Positions 61,589 to 64,000 of a stretch of DNA of 64,000 nt are shown one piece after another. A program made the position numbers and the translations under genes. This DNA is from Rhodobacteraceae bacterium LMO-JJ12 (GTDB lineage Bacteria; Pseudomonadota; Alphaproteobacteria; Rhodobacterales; Rhodobacteraceae). Within the stretch, counting starts at the first letter, position 1; each line of letters starts with the position of its first letter. The notes under the pieces are model-generated. The model did no database searches, was not told where the DNA came from, and was given only the letters and a program-made list of their open reading frames with translations. The stretch covers positions 682,001 through 746,000 of the forward strand of contig JAKGBX010000001.1 of NCBI GenBank assembly GCA_021555075.1, read 5' to 3'.

Positions 61589-62647
61589 ATGACGATTAGG
61601 CTAAGCCAGCTGGCGGTCATGGCCGGCATGATGATGTTTTCAGGTGTTGGAGCAGCTCTTTCTGAAGAAAAGGTGGTCGTTGCCAACTACGGCGGGATGG
61701 TTGCCGATTTCAACGACAAATATTGCGCGCCGAAGCTGAAAGAAAAATACGGAATTACGCTTGAACAGGTTGCCATCAGCGATCCGCTTGGACAGCTGAA
61801 AGTGCAGCAGGCAACAGGCACCAATTTGTGGGATGTTTTTCCTGCAGAAGGCGAGATCTTGATTACGGCCACGGACAATGGCTGGCTCGAACCTGTCGAC
61901 TGGTCAATTGTTGATCCTGACAATGAAATGCCGGCGATTGGCCTGCATGATTACGGTGTCGCCGGGCGTGTCTATTCCATGGTTCTTGCCTATCGGACAG
62001 ACAAAGTTCCTGAAGGCAAAACGGTGGATGGGTGGAAGTCCTATTGGGATGTGGAAAACTTCCCCGGGCCTCGATCAATGAGGGACACACCGCTGGAGAA
62101 TTTGGAGTTTGCGCTTCTGGCCGATGGTGTGGAAAAGGAAGAAATCTACAATGTGTTGTCCACGCCAGAAGGTGTTGACCGCGCGTTCAGCAAGCTGGAC
62201 GAAATCAAATCCGATATCGTTGTTTTCTGGACAAGCGGGCAGCAACCGGCACAGCTTCTCGCCAGTGGTGAGGTATACTACACCAACACCTGGAACGGCC
62301 GTGTTGTGCAGTTGAAGAACGAAAACGTGCCGGTCGAGCTCTCTTGGCAGGGTGGTTCGCTCAATATTCCCTTCAGATCAGTTCCGAAAGGCGCGAAGAA
62401 TCCGACGGGTGCAATGAAATACTTCAATGCTTGCCTCATGGACCTCGAAATTCAGAAGATAGGCGCTGAAGTTACAGGATATCCGGGCCTTTCGCCCAAA
62501 CTGCCTGCGCTTCTACCTGAATCAGTGCGGGCGGATCTCCCCACCTCCGAGCAAAATCTTAGTAAACAATTTGCCTTCAATATTGAGTTCTGGGCGAGAA
62601 ATCGTCCGGCCTTGCAGGATCGCTGGAATGCCTGGCGCCTGCAATAA
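61589..62647 (+). CDS. Extracellular solute-binding protein (PotD-like)
   Basis: A 352-residue periplasmic binding protein. The signal peptide spans about residues 1-23 (LAVMAGMMMFSGVGAALS). The mature part begins EEKVVVANYGGMVADF, followed by KYCAPKLKEKYGI, typical of the SBP_bac family tied to Pot-type transporters. AGAAGGAACAG gives the ribosome-binding site for ATG at 61589; the frame to 61424 lies inside the previous gene. The ligand is unknown; many relatives bind amines or compatible solutes. Confidence 0.92.
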   Translation: MTIRLSQLAVMAGMMMFSGVGAALSEEKVVVANYGGMVADFNDKYCAPKLKEKYGITLEQVAISDPLGQLKVQQATGTNLWDVFPAEGEILITATDNGWLEPVDWSIVDPDNEMPAIGLHDYGVAGRVYSMVLAYRTDKVPEGKTVDGWKSYWDVENFPGPRSMRDTPLENLEFALLADGVEKEEIYNVLSTPEGVDRAFSKLDEIKSDIVVFWTSGQQPAQLLASGEVYYTNTWNGRVVQLKNENVPVELSWQGGSLNIPFRSVPKGAKNPTGAMKYFNACLMDLEIQKIGAEVTGYPGLSPKLPALLPESVRADLPTSEQNLSKQFAFNIEFWARNRPALQDRWNAWRLQ

Positions 62648-62675
62648 TTGAAATACACTGCCAGAGGTTGCACCT

Positions 62676-63527
62676 ATGTTGAGACAAAACAAAGCTACGC
62701 TGCTTCTTCTGGCAGTACCTGTCCTGTTCGCTACATTCGCGTTCATAATGCCAATGGTTCAAGTGGGGCTGTGGAGCTTCTTTGATGTCGAGGGGTTCAC
62801 GCTTGGGCATATTCACACAGCGTTGACAAACAAAGTGTTTGTGACCGTATTGGCGCAAACGCTCATCCTGTCTGCAGAAGTGGCGTTTATTTGTGTGCTG
62901 ATCGGCTATCCGGTGGCCTACTACTTGGCCACGACCAGCCGCTCGACCCAACGCATTTTCATTTTGCTGATCACTTTTCCGCTGTGGGTCAGTGTTCTGG
63001 TAAGAACATATTCCTGGATTGTGGTTCTCGGCAGAGAGGGTCTTATCAATCTGCTACTTGCGGAAATCGGAGCGATAGACGAACCGCTGAAGCTGATCTT
63101 CACGCGCGGCGCAGTTCTGGTTTCATCTGTGCAGGTTCTCGTGCCGCTCGCCATTCTCATTATGTTCGGTACGATGAACCAAATAAACCGCACGTTGCTT
63201 CATGCTGCGAGGGTTCTGGGCGCACCGCCACACCGGGCATTTCTGTCCGTTTTTCTGCCGCTGAGCTTAAACGGGGTTATTTCGGCGACGATTCTCGTGT
63301 TTGTACTTTCGCTGGGATTCTACATCACGCCTGCATTGGTTGGCGGGCCGGGTGACATGATGGTTTCCAACGTTATCGCGCAACAGATCAACCAAACGCT
63401 GGACTGGGCCCTTGGCGCCGCTCTCGGTATTGTTCTTCTCAGCGCAGGTCTGATTGTTGCGGGGATCGTCTATCTCGTTCTCGGCCGCTATGCCGCATCA
63501 GCTGTGGAAGGGGGGGTGCGCTCGTGA
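62676..63527 (+). CDS. Spermidine/putrescine-type ABC permease (PotB-like)
   Basis: A 283-residue inner-membrane permease with six hydrophobic segments. The EAA-like coupling motif is at about residue 172-205 (HAARVLGAPPHRAFLSVFLP). It follows the binding-protein gene by 28 bases, and its stop overlaps the next permease start (GTGA). Confidence 0.92.
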   Translation: MLRQNKATLLLLAVPVLFATFAFIMPMVQVGLWSFFDVEGFTLGHIHTALTNKVFVTVLAQTLILSAEVAFICVLIGYPVAYYLATTSRSTQRIFILLITFPLWVSVLVRTYSWIVVLGREGLINLLLAEIGAIDEPLKLIFTRGAVLVSSVQVLVPLAILIMFGTMNQINRTLLHAARVLGAPPHRAFLSVFLPLSLNGVISATILVFVLSLGFYITPALVGGPGDMMVSNVIAQQINQTLDWALGAALGIVLLSAGLIVAGIVYLVLGRYAASAVEGGVRS

Positions 63528-64000
63528 AAACCACATTCTGGGATCGATGCGGCCGAACTGTTTTGCCTGCATATTTCTTCCTGATGATCGCTTACCTGGT
63601 TGTTCCACTGCTGATCGTTTTCCCGCTGGCCTTCAGCGATACGACCTATCTTGTGTTTCCACCCAAGGGATTTACCTGGCGCTGGTTCGCTGAGATTTTC
63701 CAGAGTTCAGCCTGGTTGGAGGCATTCTACAGGAGCCTGTTACTTGGTTTCTTTACGGCGATACTCGCAACGTCACTGGGAACGCTGGCGGCCATGGCAA
63801 TTGTCCGGCTGCCAACAAAAACCGGTCATGTTGTGGGGATGGCATTTCTCGTGCCGCAGATTGTTCCGGCTGTGATTATCGCATTGGGTGCCTTTCTTTT
63901 CTTGAATTCGATCAGCCTGCTTGGCACTTTTCCTGGGCTACTGATCATGCATGTAATGATGGCACTACCACTTGTCGTTGTGACGATGACAGCGGCGTTA
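63524..64000 (+). CDS. Spermidine/putrescine-type ABC permease (PotC-like), partial
   Basis: The second permease of the transporter, starting with GTG at 63524, overlapping the previous stop. The first 159 codons are present: a first membrane segment (PAYFFLMIAYLVVPLLIV) near residue 15, SSAWLEAFYRSLLLGFFTAI near 74, and further segments up to the window edge. The frame is still open at base 64000, so the gene continues to the right with the EAA motif still to come. Confidence 0.9.
   Translation, partial: MKTTFWDRCGRTVLPAYFFLMIAYLVVPLLIVFPLAFSDTTYLVFPPKGFTWRWFAEIFQSSAWLEAFYRSLLLGFFTAILATSLGTLAAMAIVRLPTKTGHVVGMAFLVPQIVPAVIIALGAFLFLNSISLLGTFPGLLIMHVMMALPLVVVTMTAAL

Overview
The window looks like chromosomal DNA from a marine alphaproteobacterium of the Rhodobacterales (Roseobacter group). 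The reasons are the moderately high GC content, the gatC-gatA pair, a class A RNase P RNA, the Bax-inhibitor-1 and DUF1127 genes, a BMP-type nucleoside ABC transporter next to deaminases, large RTX proteins, and a palindromic intergenic element of the kind I remember from roseobacter genomes. I see no tRNA, no CRISPR array and no intact mobile element. Species cannot be named from the sequence alone.

Region 1 (1-30000) is mostly housekeeping. It holds tadA, an MBL-fold hydrolase, gatC-gatA, an Excalibur lipoprotein with an amidase, rnpB, rpmG, plsC, a BI-1 protein, a LysR/DUF1127 divergent pair, a quinone oxidoreductase, an XRE regulator, hisN, an 8-oxoguanine-deaminase-like gene, mgtE with 5-formyl-THF cyclo-ligase, OsmC, a YmdB-like phosphoesterase and an SLC13-type permease. 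A five-gene nucleobase/nucleoside operon follows (binding protein, ATPase, two permeases, CodA-like deaminase; 19003-24843). A TTTGAC-N6-GTCAAA palindrome similar to the RutR site lies before it. Then come a desaturase, ilvD, msrB-msrA and kdsA.

Region 2 (30000-47700) concerns the envelope and secretion. A TetR-RND efflux operon sits behind a perfect 24-bp inverted repeat. Two RTX proteins share a nearly identical 3' module of about 765 bp but have unrelated N-terminal domains. An 885-bp AT-rich gap follows, then a group of secreted proteins of unknown function (41117-47672) that share a PsbP-like-looking domain.

Region 3 (47700-64000) is accessory catabolism. One leftward operon encodes a PLP aminotransferase, a fused alpha/beta 2-oxoacid dehydrogenase E1 and a FabD-like acyltransferase. 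Rightward lie a LysR regulator and an amaB/amaA-like pair (aminoadipate semialdehyde dehydrogenase, pipecolate-type oxidase). Together these could form a lysine/pipecolate to 2-oxoadipate route, although no E2 or E3 gene is present. Next come an orphan 387-residue protein, an IS5-type transposase relic, and an operon of crotonase-like protein, acyl-CoA ligase and a Pot-type ABC importer that runs off the right edge. Several palindromes sit at the promoters here and are listed as candidate operators. All functional calls come from motifs and context read by eye; no database search was done.
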